A stretch of 9,060 nucleotides of DNA. Source: Bacteroidota bacterium (GTDB taxonomy: Bacteria > Bacteroidota > Bacteroidia > Bacteroidales > GCA-2748055). Location: positions 1 to 9,060 of the forward strand of contig JAAEOI010000557.1 of assembly GCA_024244665.1 (NCBI GenBank). Reading direction: 5' to 3'. A model generated the notes under the pieces. It ran no database searches. It was not told the origin of the DNA and worked only from the letters and a program-made list of their open reading frames with translations. The translations under genes were made by a program, and so were the position numbers. Positions 1-6,997 of this stretch are shown here, one piece after another; positions within the stretch are counted from its first letter, which is position 1, and each line of letters starts with the position of its first letter.

Positions 1-30
1 CTTTCCAAAACGGCTAAGTGTCTGAAAATC
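1..30. repeat. Left copy of 30-bp terminal direct repeat
   Basis: This stretch matches 9031-9060 in direct orientation at 27 of 30 positions (differences at 11, 13 and 21). Positions 21-33 form a small inverted repeat, TCTGA-AAA-TCAGA. Both copies touch the window edge, so their true extent is unknown. It could be a dispersed intergenic repeat, an attachment-site duplication or an edge at which an assembly stopped. The repeat itself is seen directly; its nature is inference. Confidence 0.7.
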
Positions 31-40
31 AGATATAGAT

Positions 41-151
41 TTGTCAGCACTTTTACAGTATTTCGTCATTTTGTCAGCAAGTAATAGCGCTGAATTCCTT
101 TATTCATCATGTATCCAACGCATCACTTGAAGTATCACTTATTTGTCAGCA
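41..151. repeat. Three TTGTCAGCA motifs
   Basis: The 9-mer TTGTCAGCA occurs at 41-49, 71-79 and 143-151, all in the same orientation, in the non-coding 3' flank of the ATPase gene. Spacings are 30 and 72 bp. A related TTTCGTCA lies at 61-68. The copies could be binding sites for a recombinase or regulator, or decayed repeat units. No gene lies in 1-182. Confidence 0.45.
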
Positions 152-182
152 TTTACAATTCCTTGCTTCCGTGTTACAAGAC

Positions 183-1511
183 TCAATTATTACTGATTTT
201 GTCCAGATCAAATTCGAACTGAGCAAAAGAACCAGCGAAATAAAGAGGTAGAAATATGATTCGTTCATCTTTTAAGATTCCTGTTGGTCCTGAATGAAAA
301 ACAACTGAATATGGAGGTTGATACTGATCCCTGAATAAATGGAGACTCCTGAGCCTCCCTGAAGGACCGTCTTTTACCTCAACCGGAATGAATCTACCAT
401 CGCGAACCTCCAGGAAATCAATTTCGGCATTGCTGTTTTTTGCATCTCTGGCCCAATAGTAGAGTTGTCTTCTGTCTAAGGCTTCAAATTCCTGACCTAC
501 AAATTGTTCAGCTAGTTGCCCTTTGTAAATCGCCAGTAAATTGTGGTGGACAAAAGCTTCATTATATTCCAGCCCTATTGTACGATTCATCAGGCCAATA
601 TCCAGAAAAATACTCTTAAACTTCTTTTCAGATGCATGGATTTCCAGAGGTATTCCAGGACTACCGACTGCCTTTATTTTTGTAGCAATCCTGGCCATTT
701 GTATACTCTCGTATGCTTTCTTAATGGTTGGTATTGAAAAATCATTTGCTAGTCCTGTATACTTTATCTGCTTCCCAACTTTTGCAGCAACACTGGAGAA
801 AACAGCTTTCAGGCAGCTGATATCTGTTTTTGGATGATACTTATTGAAATCCAGTTGATAGGTTTCAATGATCTCATCCTGAACCTCTGTAGCTGCTTTT
901 ATGGAGTTTGTGGTAGTATATACATGCACGCATTCCGGCATTCCACCAACAAGCCAATATATTCGGAGTTGTTCAATCAGGAATTCATGTGTGGCATCTG
1001 ATATTTCTGCGATTGGACTGTTACATATTTCCGATGCTTTTGAATACCCGGCGGCATGGAGGAATTCGGAAAAGTTCAGAGGTTGAATATCCATGGTTTG
1101 AATTCTTCCAACCGGGAATGAAATCTCACTGAATACAAATTCCAGAAGAGAGCCTGCAGCAATAACATGAAGATCCGGCATTTTTTCATAGAAATATCTG
1201 AGGGCCATAATGGCCCTGGGGCAAGCCTGAATCTCATCAAAGAACAGAAGCGTCTTACGTGCTTCAATATCAACTCCCGTTCTTATCTCAAGTTCGGAGC
1301 ATATAAGCTGCGGATCTAATTCGCCATCAAATAGTGATCGAAATCCGGGACTCTCCTCAAAGTCAATCTTGATGTAGTTATTAAATTCTTGATTACCTAA
1401 TTCATCGATTAACCAAGTTTTACCGACTTGTCTTGCTCCCCGCAGTAATAAAGGTTTTCTCCTGGATTTGCTTACCCAGTTCCTCAATTCTATTGACGCA
1501 TATCTCTTCAT
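183..1511 (-). CDS. AAA+ ATPase, AAA_14 / DUF4143 family
   Basis: A complete 442-residue protein of the family that pairs an N-terminal AAA_14 ATPase with a C-terminal DUF4143 domain. Walker A is GARQVGKT (residues 25-32), Walker B is LLFFDE (88-93), and a sensor-1-like AAGSLLEF lies at 118-125. Toward the C-terminus EIDFLE (363-368) and IPVEVK (375-380) form a PD-(D/E)xK nuclease-like core (D365, E378, K380), as is usual in this family. Length is typical and nothing looks damaged. The start is the first ATG of the frame at 1511. No clear Shine-Dalgarno site precedes it, but a Bacteroidota-type promoter lies just upstream. The family is very common and multicopy in Bacteroidota and archaea. 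Its cellular role is not established, although the nuclease-like core suggests DNA or nucleotide transactions. It stands alone and divergent from the operon at 2524. Confidence 0.95.
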   Translation of the reverse strand: MKRYASIELRNWVSKSRRKPLLLRGARQVGKTWLIDELGNQEFNNYIKIDFEESPGFRSLFDGELDPQLICSELEIRTGVDIEARKTLLFFDEIQACPRAIMALRYFYEKMPDLHVIAAGSLLEFVFSEISFPVGRIQTMDIQPLNFSEFLHAAGYSKASEICNSPIAEISDATHEFLIEQLRIYWLVGGMPECVHVYTTTNSIKAATEVQDEIIETYQLDFNKYHPKTDISCLKAVFSSVAAKVGKQIKYTGLANDFSIPTIKKAYESIQMARIATKIKAVGSPGIPLEIHASEKKFKSIFLDIGLMNRTIGLEYNEAFVHHNLLAIYKGQLAEQFVGQEFEALDRRQLYYWARDAKNSNAEIDFLEVRDGRFIPVEVKDGPSGRLRSLHLFRDQYQPPYSVVFHSGPTGILKDERIIFLPLYFAGSFAQFEFDLDKISNN

Positions 1512-1530
1512 AAGATTTAGTTATCCAACC

Positions 1531-1561
1531 CAAAAGTAGGGCTAAATATTTAGAAATCCAA
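1531..1561 (-). promoter_or_regulatory. Bacteroidota-type promoter for the ATPase gene
   Basis: Read on the minus strand, TTG (1561-1559) is followed by a 20-nt spacer and TACTTTTG (1538-1531), an exact match to the Bacteroidota -7 element TAnnTTTG with the expected -33 TTG. The -7 element ends about 19 nt before the ATG at 1511, implying a short leader of roughly 10-15 nt. A short leader without a Shine-Dalgarno site is usual in this phylum. Confidence 0.6.
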
Positions 1562-1619
1562 GGAATATGCATCAAACAGAATTTAGTATTCCTGGCTAGT
1601 GGGAATTGAGGGGCATGTC

Positions 1620-2025
1620 TCATAATCTTGCAAGCTCGATTCGCTCCTTTTTGTGTAACGCTATTTCAGGACGAGACATATAATCATTCTGATTGCATAT
1701 TTGTCCAATGTCGTATATCATTACAACATGATACCAAGAGAAACAGGTGTTTCAAGGATTTTCCCAACAATTTCCGGCTTTGGTGTACCAATCAGTAGAA
1801 AATGCTTAAATGATTTTGCTGTATCAGGTAGTTGCTGAGCCCACATCCAATTCCACATGCTTTATATGCTTCAAGATTGCTGCCAAAATCACAGGCATAT
1901 TCCAAAACTACAAGTTATCTTTTTACCCTTAAGTACTTTTCTACTTCTTTATGCATTGTAGACCCTTCTTTTTTATGCACATGTCCGTAAAACCACTTCG
2001 CTTCAGGTAGTGGATATAAGGACAT
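1620..2025 (-). pseudogene. Decayed gene remnants, unidentified
   Basis: Three short minus-strand frames with protein-like composition follow one another out of phase. 2025-1915 encodes 36 residues starting MSLYPLPEAKWFYGHVHKK, ATG-initiated here but open upstream only to a TAG six codons before. 1858-1721 encodes 45 residues and includes FLLIGTPKPEIVGKILETP. 1721-1620 encodes 33 residues and includes MSRPEIALHKKERIELARL; its ATG overlaps the previous stop as TAATG. None has a convincing ribosome binding site. The simplest reading is one ancestral gene broken by frameshifts, lying head to tail upstream of the ATPase gene. I do not recognise the family. The GHVH motif recalls metallophosphoesterases, but the fragment is too short to say so. 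Three independent small genes is a less likely alternative. Confidence 0.35.
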
Positions 2026-2100
2026 AGTAATTTTTTTCTCATGCTACACCGATATTTTGAAATAATTGACATTAACCAATGTACGAGAAAACATCCTCCA

Positions 2101-2345
2101 CAAATTGAGTACCTCAATTTGCAAAAACCAAGCAAAGGTATATGTTGGAGGACTACAGACATATATCGCCGTGAGGCGAAAACAACAAACCGCCGGGCAG
2201 GTGGGGTTGGCCTGTATTAACGCGAATCGCATTAGCGATCGGCAGCAGGAACCTGTAGGGAACCGCGAGGGAGTACTGCCCGTGGCTTCGAAAGAAGCCA
2301 TGGAATCCCCTTCGATTACGGAGGGTGAGGATGTCAAAAGATGAA
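2101..2345 (+). ncRNA. Structured RNA candidate, possibly group II intron 5' remnant
   Basis: A GC-rich island in AT-rich flanks contains a dense series of helices. A perfect 9-bp hairpin lies at 2101-2109/2113-2121. A 9-bp helix lies at 2137-2145/2159-2167, and CGCC-GTGA-GGCG at 2167-2178 competes with it for base 2167. A perfect 7-bp closing helix, CGGGCAG 2194-2200 with CTGCCCG 2276-2282, surrounds a helix of GGTT and CCTG (2205-2214) with CAGG and AACC (2246-2253). That helix in turn encloses ATCGC-ATTA-GCGAT (2226-2239). A 7-bp stem with a GAAA tetraloop lies at 2283-2300, and a 7-bp stem with loop ATTA at 2308-2325. Two GNRA loops and the position before a strong ribosome binding site recall the leader of group II intron reverse-transcriptase genes. 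No reverse transcriptase and no domain V were found, so an intact intron is excluded. The strand is inferred from the downstream ribosome binding site. Confidence 0.5.
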
Positions 2346-2402
2346 AGAAAAACACTTAATTCTGGGGATTATTATATTATGGGAATCTTCCCGGGAGAAT
2401 AG
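2331..2402 (+). CDS. 23-residue ORF behind a strong ribosome binding site
   Basis: ATG at 2331 is preceded by GGAGGGTGAGG (2320-2330), the best Shine-Dalgarno-like sequence in the window. The frame encodes MSKDERKTLNSGDYYIMG and five more residues, then stops at TAG 2400-2402. It may be the severed N-terminus of a protein once encoded by the element at 2101-2345, or a leader peptide before the operon at 2524. There is no homology evidence, and length alone gives no support. A 93-codon frame at 2066-2344 crosses the same hairpins in another phase and is probably not a gene. Confidence 0.25.
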   Translation: MSKDERKTLNSGDYYIMGIFPGE

Positions 2403-2523
2403 TCTGAAAGTTTACTGTGAGAAAGGTGTGTATCAAAATAACGTTATTATATTTATCTTTCTCTTTGATATTTAAACTCCATTTGAGAATTGCCGGGAAA
2501 AAGAAATAATACAGAGTAAACTG

Positions 2524-5500
2524 ATGTTCAAAATAATATTTTTCATTGTTGGTATTTCCTGTATAAATCTACATGGGCAGGATGGTTGTTGGCCTATGTG
2601 GCGGTACGATGCTCACCATTCAGGTGCCATGCCGAAGGATTTGCCGTCCGATTTACATCTTCAATGGAAATGGGAATTCCATTCCCCGGAACCAGCATTT
2701 CCAAGTGAGGAAGTAAGGTTGAATTTTGATCCAAGTTACGAACCCGTAACGGCCAAACACACAATATTTATCCCATCGATGGTTACCGGTAGTATCACAG
2801 CGTTGGACACACGTACAGGTAAGGAGAACTGGAAGTTTTATTCAGATGGTCCGGTGCGCTTTGCTCCTGTCGTATGGAAGGAAAAGATCTATTTTGGGTC
2901 TGATGATGGATTTCTTTATTGTCTCGATGCCGCCAACGGTCAACTGAAATGGAAATTCCGGGCTTCACTGGAAGAATTGAAATCGTACAAGTTGCTGGGT
3001 AATAGCCGGCTTATTTCCCGGTGGGCAGTGAGAGGCGGACCTGTATTGAAGGATGGAATCATCTATTTTGGTTCAGGTTTATGGCCGTCAGAAGGCGTTT
3101 ATGTATATGCCGTTGATGCCAAATCCGGAGAATTGATATGGAGGAACGATAATTTGGCTTTTCTGGAAAATGCTCTTGTAGATCATAGCGCACGCAGGAA
3201 CATAGGACTGGCTCCTTTAGGATACCTTACTATAGCAGGAGACAAACTTATTGTACCGGTAGGTCGCGCATTGCCAGCCATTTTGGATCTTCATACAGGG
3301 GAGATGGAACCTTACAGTACCGGATGGGGAGGAAGAGGAGGCCTGGCGAGAGGATCCTGGTGGGTATGCAGTTCGGATGATTATTATTTTACCAGCGGTG
3401 AGTTATATGGACTCTCTGAACACCTGCCTGAAACAGATGTCAAAGAATTCATGACTCCGGATGAATTTGCAGAAGCAACAAACCTTTCAACGGGAAAAGT
3501 GAGGAACTTAATGCAGAATGGAAAGCTATCCTACGTGATGCAGGATGGTCAGGAAGTGATAGATATTCAGCCGGAAATGAGTTACCTCACCTCGGATAAA
3601 AGTCAGAACTATGAAGCAGAGGTATATGTTTTAAAAAATTATCCAAGGCTTCAAATAAGTGAAGGGAATAAATACAACATGTGTGACTTTCGCCGGCCAA
3701 TCATGACCGGTAATACTGTTTATTATTCTGTCCCTGTTCCCAATGACAGCATAGGATTTCGATTCCCCGGACAAACCAATGGCGCAAGGAATATTGACAA
3801 CGCTCGAAATCAGGCAGGATACAGCAGTATTGAGGCGTATGACTTCAATTCAGCAAGCGATTGGGTGCTTACAGCTACGCAAAACAGCCCTGATGAAGAT
3901 ATTAAGTTATATCGAACCGTAGAATTTGAAAGGCTCTGGAAACTGGATCGCAATCTCAATATTCATTTTAAGGCCGGTAACCGCTTATATGGGAGTGCCC
4001 CTGGCTTTATAGCAGCGATTGATATTGAAAAAGAGCCGGGGATAATCTGGCAAAAAGAAATCGAAGGTACCCCTTCTACCATGCTTGCCGGGGATGACAG
4101 GCTTTATGTTGTAACCCGGGAGGGTATGCTTTATTGTTTTGGTTCGGATAAGGGTGATTACTCTGATTATAAGGCTGATAGAAGAGATATTGAATACAGC
4201 GACCAGGATATCCAAATTGGAATTGATGAAATATTATCCTCAATTGAATGGAAAAAAGGGTATTGCTATATTCTTGGAAACCCTGGCCAGGAGCTTATTC
4301 AAAAAATACTTCAGGAGACAGAGTTAAATATTATTATGCTGGAATCTGACCGGCAGAAAGTCCGGGAAAGCAGACAATTTTTTGACCGGCTGGGAATTTA
4401 TGGGAAGAGGGTACAGGTTGTTTCCGGAAATTTATCAACAATGAATTTGCCACCATATACTGGCAATCTGGTTATATCTCTAAACTCAGAATACAGCAAT
4501 TTTGACGTAGATCCAAATTCAATTAAGCAACTTGTATCGCTTATTCATCCTTTTGGTGGAATTGCATACCTGTCTATACCGGATCAACTGAATACATCCT
4601 TAGAAGATAGGTTAAAACAATTGGATGTACCGGGGATACATATTGAAAGAAGAGATGAATTCGCCTTGTTAAAACGTGATGGTGCACCCAGGGGATCTGC
4701 AGCATGGACACATGAAGAGGGTTCATCAGCAAATACTTCCTCAAATATGGACATGGTCATTAAACCACCCATGGCAGTTACCTGGTTTGGGGGTCCGCTT
4801 GATGATTCCATATTTTCGAAACTCACAATGGATTATACACATAGCCGGCCACCCATTCCGCTTGTTTGTGATGGCCGGATGTTTTTTATAGTTTTTGATG
4901 AATTACATGCCTTGGACGTTTATACCGGTTATCCCCTGTGGAAAACCACCCTTCCTCAATCATTCAAAACGAAAAGCCGTTTACAGGAACACTTTACCGG
5001 GCGCCGGAATACAGCCAACAATTATATTGCAACCTCCGACGTTCTATACATTTTTCTGGAATCATCCTGTCTGAAAATCGATCCGGCAACGGGTGCTCAA
5101 ATCGGGAAGCTAACCACACCGGCGTTGCAGGAAAATGTTTCAGGGAAAGAATTGTTAAAATGGCATGAAGCCCGAGTATGGGAAAACATGTTGCTGGTCA
5201 ATATTGGAAAATACCTTGTTTGCATGGATCGGCATACTGGAGTTATGCAATGGAATGAATCTACACATAAGGACCGGTTCAATTTTGCAGCTGGAAATAA
5301 TAAAGTATTTCTTGTGGACTACTGGCTGCCCAACAGGAGGAAAAGTATAGTAGAGAGAGAAAGCAAGATTCAGACATTAGAAATTACATCGGGAAAGCTG
5401 CTATGGGAAACTTCTACCCGGCTTCCTGTGGAGGATGGCGAAGGATTGGTAGAATATATAGCCCATCCCATAGATCCCTACCTTAGTTATTCTGTAAAAC

Positions 5501-5988
5501 AAGATGTACTCCTTCTTTCCAACAGGTATAATGTGATGGGCGCATATTCTGGCTCAGAAGGAAAACAGCTGTGGAGAAATGAGGAAATCAGGATTCCAAA
5601 GGGATTTCCACCTGTATTATTGTCAGAAAAATTTGTAACCAATTCAGGATGGGTTTATGATTTATTTTCAGGTGCTAGGGATGAAGGACAATTATTTAGA
5701 CATATACGGGGATGCAATCCTCCTATCGGAAATCAGCAAAGTATACTTGCACGTGACGGAGTTCCAACAATCTATAGATTTGACACCGGTTCGCAAAATC
5801 TGTTCCTATCATCACGGAGCGGTTGTACAAATAATTTAATTCCCGGGAATGGAGTTCTGACCATCCTGAACCTTTCACGTGGATGTGCCTGCAACTACCC
5901 GGTCTTCGCATCTTTTGGCGCAGTACATCTGCCGGAAGCAGCAAAATGGAATAAAGCCGCTGAAGCCTTTTCGCAACAAATTGAATGA
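2524..5988 (+). CDS. Exported giant PQQ-type beta-propeller protein with methyltransferase-like segment
   Basis: An intact 1154-residue protein. Residues 1-19 are a Sec signal peptide (MFKIIFFIVGISCINLHGQ), so it acts in the periplasm or outer envelope. Blades with the PQQ-type pattern (LD-x-TGK-x-W) are visible near 92-105, 132-145 and 194-208. Residues 311-348 resemble a helix-turn-helix of the excisionase type. Residues about 560-705 look like a Rossmann methyltransferase: YCYILGNPGQ at 580-589, acidic E607 after strand 2, VVSGN at 632-636. The glycine motif is degenerate. A linker with WTH (728-730) and WFGG (754-757) leads to a second propeller set near 793-808, 850-865, 897-912, 950-963 and 1004-1020. 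The tail carries cysteines at 1064, 1101, 1121 and 1123. I recall this architecture from planctomycete proteins annotated as BamB-like or PQQ-binding-like. Function and substrate are unknown. It is first in the operon; its TGA overlaps the next ATG by 4 nt. Confidence 0.9.
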   Translation: MFKIIFFIVGISCINLHGQDGCWPMWRYDAHHSGAMPKDLPSDLHLQWKWEFHSPEPAFPSEEVRLNFDPSYEPVTAKHTIFIPSMVTGSITALDTRTGKENWKFYSDGPVRFAPVVWKEKIYFGSDDGFLYCLDAANGQLKWKFRASLEELKSYKLLGNSRLISRWAVRGGPVLKDGIIYFGSGLWPSEGVYVYAVDAKSGELIWRNDNLAFLENALVDHSARRNIGLAPLGYLTIAGDKLIVPVGRALPAILDLHTGEMEPYSTGWGGRGGLARGSWWVCSSDDYYFTSGELYGLSEHLPETDVKEFMTPDEFAEATNLSTGKVRNLMQNGKLSYVMQDGQEVIDIQPEMSYLTSDKSQNYEAEVYVLKNYPRLQISEGNKYNMCDFRRPIMTGNTVYYSVPVPNDSIGFRFPGQTNGARNIDNARNQAGYSSIEAYDFNSASDWVLTATQNSPDEDIKLYRTVEFERLWKLDRNLNIHFKAGNRLYGSAPGFIAAIDIEKEPGIIWQKEIEGTPSTMLAGDDRLYVVTREGMLYCFGSDKGDYSDYKADRRDIEYSDQDIQIGIDEILSSIEWKKGYCYILGNPGQELIQKILQETELNIIMLESDRQKVRESRQFFDRLGIYGKRVQVVSGNLSTMNLPPYTGNLVISLNSEYSNFDVDPNSIKQLVSLIHPFGGIAYLSIPDQLNTSLEDRLKQLDVPGIHIERRDEFALLKRDGAPRGSAAWTHEEGSSANTSSNMDMVIKPPMAVTWFGGPLDDSIFSKLTMDYTHSRPPIPLVCDGRMFFIVFDELHALDVYTGYPLWKTTLPQSFKTKSRLQEHFTGRRNTANNYIATSDVLYIFLESSCLKIDPATGAQIGKLTTPALQENVSGKELLKWHEARVWENMLLVNIGKYLVCMDRHTGVMQWNESTHKDRFNFAAGNNKVFLVDYWLPNRRKSIVERESKIQTLEITSGKLLWETSTRLPVEDGEGLVEYIAHPIDPYLSYSVKQDVLLLSNRYNVMGAYSGSEGKQLWRNEEIRIPKGFPPVLLSEKFVTNSGWVYDLFSGARDEGQLFRHIRGCNPPIGNQQSILARDGVPTIYRFDTGSQNLFLSSRSGCTNNLIPGNGVLTILNLSRGCACNYPVFASFGAVHLPEAAKWNKAAEAFSQQIE

Positions 5989-6772
5989 TGAAAAGAAAAT
6001 TCTATACAATCATTCTCTTGGCTGCACTTATAAGCCTTGCCTGTACGACCCGGGTTTCGGAATGGGTATTACTGAATTCCCCAGCGCATCAGTATTCCCT
6101 GGTATATTTTCATAAAGGTCCTGTATCCGAATCTGTGAAGGAGAGAAACCAGAAATTGGATGAAAGAATCAGTTCCTCCAATATCCAGTTTAAAACAGTA
6201 AGCGGACAGGAGATTGCGAACCATACTACGGACTTTATTATGAAGACCGTTTCTTCTCGAAGTATAATACAATGGATGATCTGCGAGGCCTGGCCAGTTC
6301 TCCATTGCGCGAGAAGGTAGCTACTGAACTGATGGCCGGGAAGCTATGTGTGATGCTTTTTCTGAAAACGGATGATAAGGAAAAGGATGAAAAGGGGCTG
6401 AATACATTACGCAGCACCGTTGAATCTTCTCCTTTCGGAAAAATCATCCCAGTGGTTGAATTAAGCAGGAACAGCAGAGAAGAGCATCATTTCGCCTCCC
6501 TGCTCTTAAATGTTGAAGATGACCTTAAGGACATTCAGGAGCCAATGCTGTTTGGCATTTTTGGCCGGTTCAAGGCCCTGGAACCCCTCCTTGGGGGAGG
6601 TATTTCAGTAGAAAACATCAATTTGATGATCGATTATTTATCTGCAGAGTGCAGCTGTCTGATTAAGGATGATCTGCCCGGGACCGATATATTATCCCCG
6701 GATCAATGGGAGAATCCTAAATCAGCACTTCTGAATAAAATTATTGATGATAATCCCTCGTTTGGCTTCTAA
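5985..6772 (+). pseudogene. Lipoprotein with C-S-C motif, frameshifted
   Basis: Two frames together make one protein of about 262 residues. The first frame opens at ATG 5985 (ATGA overlap with the propeller gene) and has a lipoprotein-like signal, ALISLAC with Cys20, although -3 is Ser rather than the usual Leu. From about 6222 the sensible reading jumps frame. Continuing the first frame gives implausible sequence and a stop at 6318-6320, while the other frame gives NPYYGLYYEDRFFSKYNTMD and runs on to TAA 6770-6772. Restoring one base, probably a C in AACC near 6220-6223, gives exactly 263 codons including stop. The C-terminal part carries EPMLFGIFGR and AECSCLIKDD (Cys 223 and 225 in the restored protein). 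It matches, from memory, a companion protein next to propeller/methyltransferase genes in planctomycetes. The C-S-C could bind a metal or form a redox pair; this is inference. A sequencing error is the main alternative to true decay. Confidence 0.75.
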
Positions 6773-6997
6773 ATGCAGAAAGACACCCTCTCATATGATT
6801 CCCTTGACAGCCGCCCATTTCCGAAGTGGCTGATCGATCAGAAATCGGGTGTGACAGGCTATAAGTCTGAAGAGCTTGTCATGAATGAGGATCATTCACT
6901 TGAAATTTCATTTATTGTAACAGGTGTTTTCATAGTACTGCTGGTGATATTCATCACCCTGTATATAAATAAAAAACATAAGAAGCAGGTATCATGA
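6773..6997 (+). CDS. Small single-span membrane protein
   Basis: 74 residues, with a hydrophilic N-terminal part (1-44), one transmembrane helix at about 45-65 (ISFIVTGVFIVLLVIFITLYI) and a basic end, NKKHKK. The positive end predicts that the C-terminus is cytoplasmic and residues 1-44 are outside. Its ATG follows the lipoprotein stop codon directly (TAAATG) and in the same frame, with no ribosome binding site. It may therefore be a translationally coupled gene, or the C-terminal anchor of the lipoprotein cut off by a nonsense mutation. Its TGA overlaps the permease ATG (ATGA). No family is recognised. Context makes it a likely accessory subunit of the ABC module. Confidence 0.6.
   Translation: MQKDTLSYDSLDSRPFPKWLIDQKSGVTGYKSEELVMNEDHSLEISFIVTGVFIVLLVIFITLYINKKHKKQVS

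Noticed and set aside
1915..2025. Metallophosphoesterase from the GHVH motif
   Set aside because: Only 36 residues and one motif; no other metal-binding motif of the family is present.
183..2025. Toxin-antitoxin pair of the DUF4143 ATPase and an upstream small ORF
   Set aside because: The ATPase has its own promoter, the upstream frames are broken, and no toxin or antitoxin fold is recognisable.
2066..2344. A 92-residue plus-strand frame
   Set aside because: It runs through the dense hairpins at 2101-2325, lacks a good ribosome binding site, and its composition follows the GC-rich RNA. It may be intron-derived but is not supported as a protein.
2101..2345. IscB/TnpB guide RNA (HEARO/omega RNA)
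   Set aside because: Structured RNA upstream of an ORF fits superficially, but no HNH, RuvC or TnpB-like gene occurs anywhere in the window.
2450..2500. Promoter for the operon at 2524
   Set aside because: TATCTTTC, TCTCTTTG and TCCATTTG approach TAnnTTTG, but none matches fully or has a TTG at the right distance.
2524..5988. BamB outer-membrane assembly factor
   Set aside because: BamB is a lipoprotein of about 390 residues with a single propeller. This protein is three times longer, with an internal methyltransferase-like segment and a Cys-rich tail.
2524..5988. PQQ-dependent alcohol or glucose dehydrogenase
   Set aside because: Propeller blade motifs are present, but the quinoprotein active-site arrangement, the vicinal cysteines and a cytochrome CxxCH motif are not.
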